A stretch of DNA of 6,245 bases, from positions 1 through 6,245 of the forward strand of contig JAEXPL010000288.1 of NCBI GenBank assembly GCA_023446865.1. The letters are read 5' to 3'. The translations under genes and the position numbers were made by a program. Shown piece after piece: positions 5,308-6,245 of the stretch (its first letter is position 1; each line of letters starts with the position of its first letter). Below the pieces are notes generated by a model, which saw only the letters and a program-made list of their open reading frames with translations, searched no databases and had not been told where the DNA came from. The stretch comes from Verrucomicrobiota bacterium. GTDB lineage: Bacteria; Verrucomicrobiota; Verrucomicrobiia; Opitutales; Opitutaceae.

Positions 5308-6245
5308 GGGCGCGGGGAGTTCAGTTCGAGATTGAGCCGGAAACGCCGCGTTAGCGTGTCGGCGACCGGTTGATGCGCGATGTGGCTGGAACGCAGATGC
5401 TGCCGCAGCGTCTGCGGCTGCCACGAGTAGAGCACAACCTCGCCCGCGGCCGCACAGCGCTGCCGCAACGTCTCAACGATGCGCTGGTCGAAACGAGGCA
5501 CGTAGACGACGGCGAAATCCTCGTCTCCCGCCCAGAGGAAGGGCGCCTTGGCGTAGGGCATCAGCGTTTCGCAATGGATGAGCTGGAGCGCAGCCCAAAC
5601 CAGGGCGTGGTCCAGTTCCAGCAGTTGCCCCTGCGGCACTCGATGCGTGCGCAGGTAGGCGAAGTCGCCACCGATCCCCGACACGACGGAACCATCGCGC
5701 CCGGTGTAGCCCCGCATCACGCGGCGCAACCGCTCGGCGCACACGTCGCGGCATAGGTTCTTCTCCGGTTCGTCGGTCGTCGCCTCGGTGCTGGAGACGA
5801 GGATGAAACGCCGCCGTCCGCCATCCTCGGTGTTAAGCTTCTGCACCGCATGCCCCGTCGTGCCGGAGCCGGCGAAGAAATCGAGGACGATATCGTCGGG
5901 GCCGCAGACGATTCGGAGCACTCGCTCGATCAACCGCACCGGCTTAGGCGTAGAAAACGCAGTCTGTGTACCGAAAATGTCCTGTACTTCCTTCCGCGCC
6001 TCGTCGGTATGGCCGACTTCCTCGTGCGGCCACCATGTCCATGGGACAAAACCGTCTACTTCGGACAGGTAGCGAATCGCGCTTGGCTGCGAGGCCCCAT
6101 CCTTTCCCCACCAGATTCGCCCTCGCGCCTCCAGCTTCCGGAATTCGGATTCGACCATCGACCAGCATCGTCCTTCCGGCGGCTCGTGGATTTTTCCTGA
6201 CGGCGATGTGACCTTGTACATCTGATTCGGGCGATATCCCTGCGC
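5304..6245 (-). CDS. Type III Mod-like DNA methyltransferase, C-terminal part (5' end outside window)
   Basis: This is the C-terminal 313 residues of a site-specific DNA methyltransferase of the N6_N4_Mtase type; the frame runs open through the right edge, so the ATG at 6221 is internal. Visible segments, numbered from the edge, are YRPNQMYKVTSPSGK (4-18), PPEGRCW (22-28), GRIWWGKDG (42-50), HEEVGH (74-79), TPKPVRLIERVL (99-110) and the SAM-binding motif DFFAGSGTTGHAVQKLN (122-138), then RRFILV (145-150). These are characteristic of type III Mod proteins, in which the DPPY catalytic motif lies N-terminal to FxGxG; that half and most of the target-recognition region are outside. The product is probably N6-methyladenine, by family. 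After SSTEATTDEPEKN the C-terminal ~150 residues, including GGDFAYLR (192-199), are not a domain I can name and may contact the helicase partner. No phase-variation repeat is seen in the visible part. Confidence 0.87.
   Translation of the reverse strand, partial: AQGYRPNQMYKVTSPSGKIHEPPEGRCWSMVESEFRKLEARGRIWWGKDGASQPSAIRYLSEVDGFVPWTWWPHEEVGHTDEARKEVQDIFGTQTAFSTPKPVRLIERVLRIVCGPDDIVLDFFAGSGTTGHAVQKLNTEDGGRRRFILVSSTEATTDEPEKNLCRDVCAERLRRVMRGYTGRDGSVVSGIGGDFAYLRTHRVPQGQLLELDHALVWAALQLIHCETLMPYAKAPFLWAGDEDFAVVYVPRFDQRIVETLRQRCAAAGEVVLYSWQPQTLRQHLRSSHIAHQPVADTLTRRFRLNLELNSPRP

Noticed and set aside
5308..5424. An upstream ATG at 5424 giving an 864-aa helicase.
   Set aside because: It would overlap the methyltransferase gene by 121 bp with low-complexity Ala-rich sequence; the ATGA overlap at 5307 is the normal operon arrangement and precedes the first helicase-like residues.
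6219..6221. ATG at 6221 as the true start of the methyltransferase.
   Set aside because: The frame stays open to the edge and the preceding codons read AQGYRPNQ, which continue the conserved Mod-like segment, so the gene is cut by the window.
2830..6245. A DISARM- or BREX-type defence system.
   Set aside because: No DUF1998 or phospholipase D-like gene and no BREX-type partners are visible; the methyltransferase plus Res-like helicase-nuclease pair fits type III better.

Overview
The window is a high-GC bacterial chromosome segment. Two methyltransferase genes on the + strand face a restriction-modification-like operon on the - strand. The + strand genes favour C-ending codons (GCC, CTC, CGC, ATC). 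No visible start has a Shine-Dalgarno sequence, and the gaps between genes carry low-complexity repeats. I lean towards Verrucomicrobiota of the Opitutaceae type, but this rests on style and composition only and is not proven.

Left part (1-2508, + strand): a class I SAM-dependent methyltransferase of the 'Methyltransf_32' type (115-1320, 401 aa) is followed, after a 129-bp pyrimidine-rich repetitive spacer, by an Rsm22/METTL17-family protein (1450-2508, 352 aa). The second protein keeps four cysteines in the pattern expected for the iron-sulfur site of that family. Both carry a Cys/His motif after the Rossmann core, and both plausibly act on RNA or the ribosome.

Middle (2509-2829): a 321-bp gap between convergent genes with no convincing gene. 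It holds an 8-bp-arm inverted repeat, a degenerate 9-bp tandem repeat and several short palindromes. No clear intrinsic terminator is visible.

Right part (2830-6245, - strand): a two-gene operon read from the right edge inward. The upstream gene is a Mod-like DNA methyltransferase. Its catalytic DPPY half lies outside the window, but the FAGSGTT SAM-binding motif and the C-terminus are inside. Its stop overlaps the start of the second gene by four bases (ATGA). The second gene encodes an 825-aa superfamily 2 helicase with a C-terminal PD-(D/E)xK-like nuclease motif (PD...DxK). Together they look like a type III restriction-modification system: the methyltransferase marks self DNA and the helicase-nuclease acts on unmodified DNA. 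Sampled lines of this operon have lower GC (53-72%) than the left part (68-85%), which fits an acquired defence module, though this is only suggestive.

The window contains no RNA gene, CRISPR array or insertion sequence that I can support.
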